DNA from: AG25 sp035517615 | GTDB lineage: Bacteria > Gemmatimonadota > Gemmatimonadetes > Gemmatimonadales > GWC2-71-9 | Direction of reading: 5' to 3' | DNA: 64,000 nucleotides | Assembly (NCBI GenBank): GCA_035517615.1 | Contig: DATIYM010000011.1 | Location: forward strand, 1 to 64,000 | Part shown: piece by piece, positions 8,574-17,260 of the stretch | How positions within the stretch are numbered: position 1 is the stretch's first letter | How the letters are laid out: every line of letters starts with the position of its first letter | Notes under the pieces: model-generated | What the model was told of the DNA's origin: nothing | Database searches by the model: none | What the model saw: the letters and a program-made list of their open reading frames with translations, nothing else | Translations under genes and position numbers: made by a program

Positions 8574-9284
8574 TCATTCGGCTTGTCCCTCGGCCTCCAG
8601 GGCCGCCGCCCTGGCCCGCTGCGCCAGCACGCGGCCTCGCGTGGGCGAGCGGCGCTCCGAATTTCCCATGACGACCCGCAACACGCCGGTCGAGAGCTCA
8701 ACGTCCCAGCGCGCGATCCGCGGCGTGAGAAACTCGGTGATGCCGTCGGGGGTCACGCTCGCGGGCGTCGCATCGAGAAAATCGAGGACGCTGAGCCGCA
8801 TCAGCGGATACGTCGTGTGGCGTTCGGTGGCGGCGAGCCGCAGCTGAATATGATCGTCCAGCATGCGCCGGGCCGCTCCCTGCGCCACGTCAAGCAGGCG
8901 GCGCACGATCTCGGTGAACTCCGCCGCGGCACCGCGCTGGCCCTGGCGCCGCTCGAGCTGCTCGGCAGTCCGCGGCTCGCATAACGCGAGCAGGAGACGC
9001 CGCACCTGCGTCCCCGGGCCTTGCGTCTCCGGTTTTGGCTCGGGCGGCAGGCAATTCAGCAGATCATTGCGTCCCAGCCGCAGGAACGAGGTCATCCGGC
9101 TGTACACGTCGGAGCGCCCCGGCGTCACGACCCGCGACCCGGCGATCACATCGTCCACATAGGAGACGGGCAGCTCGATCGCTTCGGCCAAATCGTGCGG
9201 GGTACTCTTGATCTCACGCAGCCGGCGGCGCACGAACTCACCGATTTTGACGGGCGGGGTGGCGGACGGCCGAGACGGTCGCAC
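8574..9284 (-). CDS. XRE-like HTH regulator with unknown C-terminal domain
   Basis: The product is 236 residues from a GTG at 9284 that has GAGGAG nine bases upstream; a TTG at 9392 would add 36 residues. An HTH of the Cro/C1 type occupies about residues 8-65 (LREIKSTPHDLAEAIELPVSYVDDVIAGSR). The remaining 150 residues are helical and charged, with no recognised domain (a QLERRQGQRGAAAEF stretch in the middle). It probably acts as a DNA-binding regulator or an antitoxin-like protein. No toxin partner is evident. Confidence 0.6.
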   Translation of the reverse strand: MRPSRPSATPPVKIGEFVRRRLREIKSTPHDLAEAIELPVSYVDDVIAGSRVVTPGRSDVYSRMTSFLRLGRNDLLNCLPPEPKPETQGPGTQVRRLLLALCEPRTAEQLERRQGQRGAAAEFTEIVRRLLDVAQGAARRMLDDHIQLRLAATERHTTYPLMRLSVLDFLDATPASVTPDGITEFLTPRIARWDVELSTGVLRVVMGNSERRSPTRGRVLAQRARAAALEAEGQAE

Positions 9285-9528
9285 GATGGGGTGCTCCTCG
9301 TAAAAGGGATGGGACGGCGCGCTACAATCTACAACATTCGGCAACGGGATTCCTTGGGGTGGTCCATTTCTGACGGGAATCTGCGTGCTCAAGATGACCC
9401 GGGCGGAGCTGAGCCTGTTTGATCAGATCGTGGCGATTCTCGAGGCGGACGAGGAGTGAACGAAGGGGCCCCTCGGGCCAGGATCATCTTCCGGCATAAC
9501 TATCGGAAAGGGGCTGCCTTACTGATTA

Positions 9529-9582
9529 TGGGCCTGGGGTAGAGTTGAACTGCCGACCTCACGCTGATCACGGCAAAACGGC
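9529..9582 (-). repeat. Partial tRNA-Ile copy A (att-like)
   Basis: Bases 9529-9570 repeat the 3' half of the intact tRNA-Ile at 33337-33410 (T arm, variable region and part of the anticodon arm), with one inserted G and a few substitutions. The match stops inside the anticodon arm. Beyond it, GGCAAAACGGC is shared with copy B but not with the intact tRNA. The orientation is the same as the tRNA. It cannot encode a functional tRNA. Confidence 0.8.
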
Positions 9583-9813
9583 CCGACGTCTGCGCTGGAA
9601 CGACACCCCAACCGCTGCCCTGCCGGGTAGTTATGTTCGTGATGCAGTAGTCCTGGCAGTCACCGGTCGGGCTCACCTGGACTCGATCGAGCGTTGCTAT
9701 CACGACTCCTCACATTCGCGCGAATAGAGAAGCGATAGGGTGCCGAAAGGGAGAACGTTGCGGTCACCTCCCGGAGGGGGGTGGTCAACTCTCGGAGGGC
9801 ACTGTCTCCAATA

Positions 9814-10002
9814 TCAAGGCGCTGGCGCACGTCTGTCGCTGGCCCGCGGCGGCGTGGCGCTATCGAAGCGCAGTGCCACCGCGCCGACCACAGCGCTGAT
9901 CGCCGAACCCGCGATGATCCCTACCTTGGCGGAATCGAGTAGTGATGTTGCTTCGAAGGCAAGAGTGGCAATGAATAGCGACATCGTGAAACCGATACCG
10001 CC
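9814..10002 (-). pseudogene. nhaA: 3' fragment of a NhaA-type Na+/H+ antiporter gene
   Basis: About 62 codons encode the last transmembrane region of NhaA: GGIGFTMSLFIATLAF, then an SAKVGIIAGSAISAVVGA segment, which is the conserved C-terminal helix pair of the family. The reading continues upstream into unrelated sequence, so about 330 N-terminal residues are missing. It lies between tRNA copy A and katG and marks an illegitimate junction. Confidence 0.7.
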
Positions 10003-10120
10003 AAGCCGGTAAACAAGGAAGATTTGCGGCGCCTCGTTGACCAGTTCAATACAGGATCTCCGTCTGAGCCGCGAGTTCCCCACCAGGGACCGGTGACGGC
10101 TATTACTAAAGGAGGAAATC

Positions 10121-12319
10121 ATGGCAACTCAGGCGAAGTGCCCGATCGTACATGTGACCACGAATGTTGGAATGAGGTCGAACAGCGAGTGGTGGCCGAA
10201 CCAGCTAAACCTCAAGATTCTCCGGCAGAACTCGCCCCAGGCGGATCCGATGGGCGAGGGATTCAATTACGCCGAAGAGTTCAAGACGCTCGACTTCAAA
10301 GCGGTGAAGAAGGACCTTCGCGCGCTGATGACGGACAGCCAAGATTGGTGGCCGGCGGATTTCGGCCACTACGGGGGGCTCTTCATTCGCATGGCATGGC
10401 ACAGCGCGGGCACGTACCGCATCGGCGATGGACGCGGCGGCGCGGGCACCGGCCAACAGCGCTTCGCGCCACTCAACTCCTGGCCGGACAACGCGAGCCT
10501 AGACAAGGCGCGTCGGCTGCTTTGGCCCATGAAGCAGAAATACGGCCGGAAAATCTCCTGGGCCGACCTGATGGTCCTCGCTGGCAATGTCGCGCTCGAG
10601 TCGATGGGCTTCAAGACGTTCGGCTTTGGCGGCGGGCGCCCCGATGTGTGGGGGCCGGACGAAGCCGTGTACTGGGGCAAGGAGAATATCTGGCTTGGCG
10701 ACGAGCGCTACACGGGCGAGCGTGACCTCGAGAATCCGCTCGCTGCCGTGCAAATGGGCCTGATCTACGTGAATCCGGAAGGGCCCAACGGCAAGCCCGA
10801 TCCCATCGCGGCGGCCAAAGATATTCGCGAAACATTCCGCCGAATGGCCATGAACGACGAGGAAACAGTCGCGCTGATTGCCGGCGGTCACACCCTTGGC
10901 AAAACCCACGGCGCCGGGGACCCGAAACTTGTTGGCCCCGAGCCCGAGGCAGCGCCCATTGAGGAGATGGGCCTCGGCTGGAAGAGCCGCTATGGCACAG
11001 GCGTAGGCAAAGACGCGATCACCGGCGGCCCGGAAGTCACCTGGACTCAGACGCCCACGAAGTGGAGCAACTACTATTTCGAGAACTTGTTCGGCAACGA
11101 ATGGGAGCTGACCAAGAGCCCAGCAGGCGCTTATCAGTTTCAAGCAAAAGGCGGCGCCACGCCAATTCCGGATGCCTTCGACCCCGCGAAGCATCACGCG
11201 CCAACCATGCTGGTCACCGACCTCTCTTTGCGGATGGATCCGGTGTACGAGAAGATCTCCCGCCGCTTCTACGAGCATCCGGATGAGTTCGCAGACGCGT
11301 TTGCCCGCGCGTGGTTCAAGCTCACCCACCGCGACATGGGCCCGCGTTCGCGCTATCTCGGCCCGGAGGTCCCGGCGGAGGAACTGATCTGGCAAGATCC
11401 CGTTCCGGCGGTCGATCACAAGCTGATCGACGCGAAGGACATTGCCGATCTCAAGCGCAAGATTCTCGCATCGGGACATTCCATCTCGGAACTGGTCGCG
11501 ACCGCTTGGGCGTCCGCGGCGACGTTCCGGGGCTCCGACAAACGCGGCGGAGCGAACGGCGCGCGCATCCGTCTTGAACCGCAGAAGGATTGGGAGGTCA
11601 ACCAGCCGGCGCGACTGGCGAAGGTGCTGAGCACGCTCGAAGCGATCCGAAAGAAGTTCAACAGCTCGCAGTCCAACGGCAACAAGACGAAGAAGGTTTC
11701 GCTTGCCGACCTGATCGTTCTTGGCGGTTGTGCGGGCGTCGAGCAGGCCGCGAAAGCGGGCGGCCACGACGTAAACGTCGCGTTCACGCCAGGGCGCACG
11801 GATGCGTCGCAGGAGCAGACCGATGTGGAGTCCTTCGCCTATCTCGAACCGATTGCAGACGGATTCCGCAACTACCAGAAGGCCATGTTCAGCGTATCAC
11901 CGGAGGAGTTGCTGATCGATAAGGCGCAACTGTTGACGCTCACAGCGCCTGAGATGACGGTTCTGGTCGGTGGCCTGCGCGTTCTGGGCGCAAATTACGG
12001 GAAGTCTCCACACGGCGCCTTCACCAAGCGGCCGGAGAAGCTGACGAACGACTTCTTCATTAGCCTGCTCGACATGGGCACGGTATGGCAGCTGTCCCCC
12101 GCCTCCAATGGCAACGGAGAAGTTTATGAGGGCCGCGATCGCAAGACAAACGAACTCAAGTGGAGCGGCACCCGTGTCGACCTCATCTTCGGTTCGAACT
12201 CCGAGTTGCGCGCCCTCGCGGAAGTCTACGCCTGCGCCGACTCCAAGGAGAAATTTCTGAAAGACTTTGTGGCGGCGTGGAACAAAGTGATGAACCTCGA
12301 TCGCTTCGACCTTGCCTAA
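10121..12319 (+). CDS. katG: Catalase-peroxidase KatG
   Basis: The 732-residue bifunctional haem enzyme breaks down hydrogen peroxide by catalase and broad peroxidase activity. All active-site residues are present: distal R90, W93 and H94 (RMAWHSAGTYR), the adduct partners Y216 (MGLIYVNPEG) and M242 (RRMAMND), and proximal H257 (AGGHTLGKTHGAG). The second, haem-free domain is complete to the C-terminus. There is no signal peptide. AGGAGG lies 7 bp before the ATG. It is the only intact gene between the two partial tRNA-Ile copies, with no furA or oxyR beside it, so regulation is not visible. Confidence 0.97.
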   Translation: MATQAKCPIVHVTTNVGMRSNSEWWPNQLNLKILRQNSPQADPMGEGFNYAEEFKTLDFKAVKKDLRALMTDSQDWWPADFGHYGGLFIRMAWHSAGTYRIGDGRGGAGTGQQRFAPLNSWPDNASLDKARRLLWPMKQKYGRKISWADLMVLAGNVALESMGFKTFGFGGGRPDVWGPDEAVYWGKENIWLGDERYTGERDLENPLAAVQMGLIYVNPEGPNGKPDPIAAAKDIRETFRRMAMNDEETVALIAGGHTLGKTHGAGDPKLVGPEPEAAPIEEMGLGWKSRYGTGVGKDAITGGPEVTWTQTPTKWSNYYFENLFGNEWELTKSPAGAYQFQAKGGATPIPDAFDPAKHHAPTMLVTDLSLRMDPVYEKISRRFYEHPDEFADAFARAWFKLTHRDMGPRSRYLGPEVPAEELIWQDPVPAVDHKLIDAKDIADLKRKILASGHSISELVATAWASAATFRGSDKRGGANGARIRLEPQKDWEVNQPARLAKVLSTLEAIRKKFNSSQSNGNKTKKVSLADLIVLGGCAGVEQAAKAGGHDVNVAFTPGRTDASQEQTDVESFAYLEPIADGFRNYQKAMFSVSPEELLIDKAQLLTLTAPEMTVLVGGLRVLGANYGKSPHGAFTKRPEKLTNDFFISLLDMGTVWQLSPASNGNGEVYEGRDRKTNELKWSGTRVDLIFGSNSELRALAEVYACADSKEKFLKDFVAAWNKVMNLDRFDLA

Positions 12320-12683
12320 GCTCGCGTCAACTTGGTGCTGGAGGCTGGTAGCTCGTTCGGCGGCCAGGGGATCATGGGACGGCCCAGCAGCGCCCGCACG
12401 GCTCTCGGCTACCTGACCCGGAGCGAGTCCACCGAACACCGTCAGGAACCGAGGCCGAACGAAACGGCCCTACCACCACCTCTGATCTGTCCCGTTTCGA
12501 AGGCAAGCTCACCAAGCCGACGATGAAACGACGGTAAATCTCACGCAGGGGAGGGGGGGATCACGACCTATTGGACGAAGGGGCGACGGTCTATGAAGAC
12601 TCGGCGCGAGGCCGTTGGCGGCGTATTGACGGCATCTTGCACGAGCCGGTCCCAATCGCCTGCGGGGGCGACATTGAGATAGA
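12320..12683. other. Region without a supported gene
   Basis: These 364 bp between katG and tRNA copy B contain a small hairpin near 12452-12470 (GGCCG/CGGCC) and no convincing gene. A leftward open frame from 12750 to 12568 runs through the tRNA fragment and has a protein-like tail, but no start signal. It may be decayed coding DNA. Confidence 0.5.
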
Positions 12684-12736
12684 TGGGCCTGGGTAGAGTT
12701 GAACTACCGACCTCACGCTTGTCAGGGCAAAACGGC
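12684..12736 (-). repeat. Partial tRNA-Ile copy B (att-like)
   Basis: Bases 12684-12725 match the 3' half of tRNA-Ile with a single substitution in the anticodon (ATC reads GTC on the plus strand). The match breaks in the anticodon arm and continues with GGCAAAACGGC, as in copy A. It has the same orientation as the intact tRNA, 20.65 kb to the right. Confidence 0.85.
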
Positions 12737-12800
12737 GCTGAGCACGCCAATGATGTCGTCGATCACTTGCGCCTGACCGCGCCCGTGCTCTTCGGGTAAG

Positions 12801-13253
12801 CTAGTCCGGCGAGGGAATACGTTCGTTCCAGACCTGCGGGTTTGCTCCGTGCTCTCCCACCCACCCGATGAACGTCAGCTGTCGCGTCCTTCGGCCGGAA
12901 GCAGACGTGAGGGTGTCGACCCTGAAATATCGACACGCCGACTGAGCACGGCCGCGCCGGAATGACGGGCACAGCACCATGGTGCGCCCGCTCTCCCCGT
13001 AAATACGAACAGGCCCAAACGGGAAGACATCCATGTCATGGAGTGGTGAAACCCGCTCGTAATGCGCGGTGCCGTCGCGGTTGAAACGCAGGAGAGTGGT
13101 GTCAGGTGATCCGGCAAGAGTCGGAGCAATCCAAACACCGACGAGTCCGCTCGCTTCTGGTGATATCGTACTAGCACAGGTCGCAATACAGATACTCAGT
13201 GTGCCATACGCAACCCTTAGAGAGGGCCTCACAACGGCAGGTACGATCGGCAT
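12801..13253 (-). CDS. Small exported hypothetical protein
   Basis: The product is 150 residues. The N-terminus has a hydrophobic leader with a possible lipobox (SICIATC). The mature part reads like a lipocalin-type beta-barrel that opens GLVGVWIAP and contains TTLLRFNRDGTAHYE. Two Cys could form a disulfide. It follows the cardiolipin-synthase-like gene by 21 bp on the same strand and is probably the last gene of the leftward operon. Confidence 0.5.
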   Translation of the reverse strand: MPIVPAVVRPSLRVAYGTLSICIATCASTISPEASGLVGVWIAPTLAGSPDTTLLRFNRDGTAHYERVSPLHDMDVFPFGPVRIYGESGRTMVLCPSFRRGRAQSACRYFRVDTLTSASGRRTRQLTFIGWVGEHGANPQVWNERIPSPD

Positions 13254-13274
13254 CGTCGGGCCCGCTCTCCTTGC

Positions 13275-14687
13275 CTACAGCACTGGCGCAGCCAAGCGCG
13301 CCACCTGGACTCCGAGGTGCCACCAGAACGGCTTCCTGTCGAGCTCCGTCGGATCGATTACCCGCGCGTGCATGAAATCCTGCTGGAACATCGCCTCCAT
13401 TTGCCTCGCGAAGTCGCGATCGACGATCACCGCGGTCACCTCGAAATTCAGCCGGAACGAACGGTTGTCGAAGTTCGCCGTCCCGATCGTCGAGACATCG
13501 TGGTCGACGAGGGCGACCTTCTCGTGGAGAAAGCCCGGCGTGTACGCGTAGAACCTGATGCCGAGGTCGCGCAGCTGATCGATGTAGTGAAATGCGGCCA
13601 TGAAGACGGCGAGACTGTCGCCTTTGCCCGTGGTGATGACCCGCACGTCCACGCCGCGCAGGGCCGCCAGTTGGAGTGCTTTCATGACGGCCTCATCGGG
13701 GACGAAATACGGCGCCGAGAGCCAGATCCGCTCTCGCGCCGAATGCAGCGCCGAGACGAACATCAGGCCGGCGGTCTCGAGCCGCTGCGTGGGCGCGGAG
13801 GGCACGATCAGCGCCGCCACGTTGCCTTCGGGGGCGGCCCGCGGCACCCAGTTGAGCTTGGGGAGCTGGTGCGTCGCCCAGAACCAGTCCGAGAGAATGA
13901 CGGCCTGGAGCTGCATAACGACGGGCCCTTCGAGCCGCACGTGCGTATCCCGCCAGGGGCTGAAGTCGCGATCGAGCCCGAGATATTCGTCCCCGACATT
14001 ATGGCCGCCGACCCATCCCGTCACGCCGTCCACGACGACCATCTTGCGGTGATTGCGGAAGTCGATCTGGAAGCGATTGCGCCACCCCTGCGTGGGCTTG
14101 AACGACGAGACCTGCGCGCCGGCATCCCTGAGCGCCGCCGTATAGCTCTGCGGCAGGCCTTTGCTCCCCACCTCGTCGTACAGCACGGACACGCGCACGC
14201 CCGCTTTCGCGCGCTCGATGAGCGCCTGCTGGAAGCGGTGGCCGAGCCCGTCGTCATGAAACATGTAGAACTGCACCAGCACGTACTCCCGCGCCGCGGC
14301 GATTCCCGCCAGGATGCTGTCGAACGTCTCTGCTCCGCCGATCAGGAGCTGGGCACGATTGCCCCGCGTGAGCTTCGTTCCCGACAAGCGCCGGATCGCC
14401 GCGTAGACCGAAGGCCGATCGTCGTCCGCCACCACCCAGGCCTCGAGGTTGCGGTGCACCTCCTCGATGACGCCGTCGATCTCGTCCTTGCGTTGCTCAT
14501 ACGCGGTGATCATGCCTGCGAATTTGGTGCGACCGAAGACCAGGTAGGCGGGGACGGCGACGAACGGAAACGATACGAGCGACACCGACCACGCGATGGC
14601 GCCTTGTGCCGTCCGGGCGGTCATGATGGCTTCGACAGCCGCGAGAATTCCGCCGAGGTAGAAAACGGTGGTGATGGCGGCAATCAT
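13275..14687 (-). CDS. cls: Cardiolipin synthase / phospholipase D family protein
   Basis: The product is 470 residues, a normal size for bacterial ClsA. Two N-terminal transmembrane segments (about 4-24 and 30-51) are followed by two HKD catalytic motifs: H213-K215-D220 (HRKMVVVD) and H388-K390-D395 (HEKVALVD, then GTANFDNRS). The family joins two phosphatidylglycerols to cardiolipin, or transfers phosphatidyl groups to alcohols, at the inner membrane. The start overlaps the upstream stop in ATGA, which implies translational coupling. Sharing an operon with a second, unusual PLD-like gene suggests a specialised rather than housekeeping role. Confidence 0.85.
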   Translation of the reverse strand: MIAAITTVFYLGGILAAVEAIMTARTAQGAIAWSVSLVSFPFVAVPAYLVFGRTKFAGMITAYEQRKDEIDGVIEEVHRNLEAWVVADDDRPSVYAAIRRLSGTKLTRGNRAQLLIGGAETFDSILAGIAAAREYVLVQFYMFHDDGLGHRFQQALIERAKAGVRVSVLYDEVGSKGLPQSYTAALRDAGAQVSSFKPTQGWRNRFQIDFRNHRKMVVVDGVTGWVGGHNVGDEYLGLDRDFSPWRDTHVRLEGPVVMQLQAVILSDWFWATHQLPKLNWVPRAAPEGNVAALIVPSAPTQRLETAGLMFVSALHSARERIWLSAPYFVPDEAVMKALQLAALRGVDVRVITTGKGDSLAVFMAAFHYIDQLRDLGIRFYAYTPGFLHEKVALVDHDVSTIGTANFDNRSFRLNFEVTAVIVDRDFARQMEAMFQQDFMHARVIDPTELDRKPFWWHLGVQVARLAAPVL

Positions 14688-15130
14688 CTGGTCTTGGCGT
14701 GTCCTGATGTCGTTGGCGCCATCCAGACATGGTGTCTCGGGTTCGAGCCTGCTTCGGCCTCGAGGGGAAAGACCCTGCGCGCGTAATGGCCTTCCCAGTC
14801 GGGATGCGGCTCGACGGTAATCGTCACGTGGTAGGGCCGGGGCTTGGGCTTGGGCCTTCTTCTTATGCGACCCCAAATATCTTCGAGCACACCCACGACA
14901 CCGAGAACCGGAATCTCCACCTGGAACTCACCGGAGGTGGCGGACATCTGGGAGAATTTTGTGGTGATGTTCCCGGTGGCGGGGTCCTTGGCTGCCACGG
15001 TCACGTTTGCTACCGGATCATCCTGCAAGAACGTCTTGTCGCCCGGCGCCGCCTTGAAAATGACCGTAAGCGAAGCAAGCCCGTCCTTTCGGAGGCCATC
15101 GTAATAGCCTTTCAGATCTGGCATTTCCAT
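14684..15130 (-). CDS. Hypothetical protein coupled to cls
   Basis: The product is 148 residues with GGAG seven bases before the ATG. It has no signal peptide. A beta-rich N-terminal half (LASLTVIFKAAPGDKTFLQDDPVANVTVAAKDPATGN) looks like an Ig- or C2-type fold. A basic Pro-rich link (RRRPKPKPRP) then leads to a short second beta segment. It overlaps the cls start by four bases, so it is likely made in proportion to Cls. No family was recognised. Confidence 0.6.
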   Translation of the reverse strand: MEMPDLKGYYDGLRKDGLASLTVIFKAAPGDKTFLQDDPVANVTVAAKDPATGNITTKFSQMSATSGEFQVEIPVLGVVGVLEDIWGRIRRRPKPKPRPYHVTITVEPHPDWEGHYARRVFPLEAEAGSNPRHHVWMAPTTSGHAKTR

Positions 15131-15167
15131 CGATGCACTCCATCCGCCCTGTGTGGTCGCGCCGTCG

Positions 15168-15863
15168 TCAGAAGTAGAGCGTCGCCAGTATCCCGAGCGC
15201 GTTGACGGTTTTATGTGCCGGCAGCCGGTCGATCTGCCGCCCGTAGTAGATCTCCGGGGCAACCCGGCGAGACACCGGGATGGCAACCCCGGTCTGGTAG
15301 AACGTCCGGCTCCAGGCGCCGAACCGGGAATCGTAGAAGAATTCGACCGACCAGTACGGCACGGTGGCGACGCTGCCGATCCTGGTCTCCCGCTCGAGCC
15401 ATACGCGCGGCCGGAACCGCCAGGAATAGTTCCCCTGAAGCCAGCGGAAGTCGACCTCGTTGCGCAGCGCGAAGAGCACATCCCATGGCAGGAAGAAGCG
15501 CGGCGTCACATCGGCAACGAGGCGTTGCTCGCTTCTGCCGGTGCCGACGGTCAACACCTGCCGGTAGCCAATGCGGGCTCTCAGATACCCGAGCCTGTCC
15601 GCATCGTACGCCGCTCGCAGCTGGCGTCGCGCCATCGGCATGATCCCCACCTCGAGATGGCCGCCCAGTTGCGTCTCGCTCAGCGATCTGTCGTCGCCGG
15701 AGACGACCGGGATGACGACAAAGAAGAGCCGGGCCGCCGGTGACAACCGGACGTAGGTGTCGAGCTCGGGCCACAGCTCGCGCGTCGTCGTATCCTGCCC
15801 AGCGACCACTCCGCCCGCTCCGGTCAGGAGGAGGCCAGCGAGCATGAGCGTACGGAGTCGCAT
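15168..15863 (-). CDS. DUF2490-type outer-membrane protein
   Basis: The product is 231 residues with a signal peptide (cleavage near VVAGQD). The mature start, LWPELDTYVRLSPAARLFF, matches the DUF2490 pattern, and regular strands run to a terminal ALGILATLYF. DUF2490 proteins are predicted 12-stranded barrels of unknown role, often near membrane-lipid genes. It lies 27 bp from the porin upstream in a leftward operon. Confidence 0.75.
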   Translation of the reverse strand: MRLRTLMLAGLLLTGAGGVVAGQDTTTRELWPELDTYVRLSPAARLFFVVIPVVSGDDRSLSETQLGGHLEVGIMPMARRQLRAAYDADRLGYLRARIGYRQVLTVGTGRSEQRLVADVTPRFFLPWDVLFALRNEVDFRWLQGNYSWRFRPRVWLERETRIGSVATVPYWSVEFFYDSRFGAWSRTFYQTGVAIPVSRRVAPEIYYGRQIDRLPAHKTVNALGILATLYF

Positions 15864-15890
15864 GAGTTCACGTCGTCCGGCGCGCGCGGG

Positions 15891-17210
15891 TCAGAAGATC
15901 CACTGCATTCGCGTATGAATGCTGTTAGTCACTCCGCTCTGATCGAAGCGGTGCAGCCAGGTGTAGCCCCAGCCCAGGCCGAACTTCCAGTGCCGGGTCG
16001 CCCACCAGTTGATGGCGAGATACGTCTTGTCGAAGGACCCTCCGCGCACTAGCCCGCCATCGAGATCGACATGTGAAAACCGCGCCACGAGCTCGGGGGC
16101 GCCCCATCGGCCCTTGGGCATGACCCGGCGGGCATAGCCCACGGTGCGGTCATATGGCCGCGTTTCGCCCGTCAGGACCCAGCTGGCAGTGACGTAGTAG
16201 CCGGAGAATGCGGGATTGTCCTCCGTCGGCGCATCCAACCACGCGTGGTGGTATTCGGCGAGCGCGGAGAACGACTTTTCGTTCCACAAGGCCTCGAGGC
16301 CGAGGTGCTCCGCGTGATCGCCGGGCAGATCGCCCGTGTCCACGTACAGGTCCGTCACGTTGGACTCGGGACGGCCCTTGTAGCGCATCGTGTGATGGTC
16401 CGCCCCGGCGTAGCGGCCGGAGACCCCGAGATGCAGGTAACTCCTGCCATCATGATTGTCCCAGGCGAGAGCGGTAACGCGCGCGGTGACATCGGTGCCG
16501 CTCTCATCGAGCGCATCGCTCGTCACGAACCAGTCGTTGAAGACTCCGACCGATGCCGTCATCCGGTGCGTCGCGCCGATGACGTGCGTGAGCTTGAGGC
16601 CGATGTTGCGCGAGACGAAGAACGGGGTCAACACGCGCTCCTGCTGGGGCAGGTTGGCGGCATCGCCCACCATTTCGTAACCGAACGTCTCCTTGGTCTT
16701 GCCAACGGTGAGGGTCGTCGCCGGGCCGGCAATGGGGAAAATGAGGGAGACATCCGTCATGTTCCACAAGTTCTCCGGCTCGGTTTCGAAGCCCTTGTAT
16801 TCGCCGGCGACGTAGTACCGGACCTTGTAGCCCGTGCCGAGCGTGCCGTGCAGTATCAAGCGCAGCGAGCGCAGCTCCCACTGATTATCCTGCCGCCCCA
16901 CTTGCGCCAGATTATTGCTGTCCTGCGAGAAGGCGCTGTAGTCCTCGAGGGTCGCCAGTCCCGCCTTGAGCGTAACCCAAGGCTCGTGGACATGCAGCTG
17001 CTGCTCCACCGAATGTGGCACGTCGGGAATCACGAACGGCTGCGGCGGCGGAGGCAACGACTCCGGTTCGAACTTGCCACGGGCGGGCGCCGCCTCGGAC
17101 TCTGGTGACTGCGCGGCGGCGCGGTGTGGACAGACCGTGCCTCCAGCAAACGCGCCAACGAGCGCGACTGCGACCTGGAAAGAGCGCCGGGTAGAATGGG
17201 CGGACCGCAC
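15891..17210 (-). CDS. Phosphate-selective porin OprO/OprP family protein
   Basis: The product is 439 residues. A long signal peptide is followed by a Pro-rich linker, then the OprO/P barrel: LRSLRLILHGTLGTGYKVRYYVAGEY, VGKTKETFGYEMV and a C-terminal WKFGLGWGYTWLHRFD ending in Phe. Relatives import phosphate or pyrophosphate, although many family members have other specificities. Its place among phosphoesterases and sulfatases suggests uptake of released anions. That is inference. Confidence 0.75.
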   Translation of the reverse strand: MRSAHSTRRSFQVAVALVGAFAGGTVCPHRAAAQSPESEAAPARGKFEPESLPPPPQPFVIPDVPHSVEQQLHVHEPWVTLKAGLATLEDYSAFSQDSNNLAQVGRQDNQWELRSLRLILHGTLGTGYKVRYYVAGEYKGFETEPENLWNMTDVSLIFPIAGPATTLTVGKTKETFGYEMVGDAANLPQQERVLTPFFVSRNIGLKLTHVIGATHRMTASVGVFNDWFVTSDALDESGTDVTARVTALAWDNHDGRSYLHLGVSGRYAGADHHTMRYKGRPESNVTDLYVDTGDLPGDHAEHLGLEALWNEKSFSALAEYHHAWLDAPTEDNPAFSGYYVTASWVLTGETRPYDRTVGYARRVMPKGRWGAPELVARFSHVDLDGGLVRGGSFDKTYLAINWWATRHWKFGLGWGYTWLHRFDQSGVTNSIHTRMQWIF

Positions 17211-17260
17211 TTAGGCGGATGCCAGCTGCTGCTTCACGTCGCCGGCCTTTCTTTCGTCGA

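Noticed and set aside
9529..9582. Functional tRNA at copy A or B
   Set aside because: Only the 3' half is present; no acceptor 5' strand or D arm is found.
12568..12750. Leftward 60-codon frame through tRNA copy B
   Set aside because: It includes tRNA-derived sequence and lacks a start signal; more likely chance or decayed sequence.
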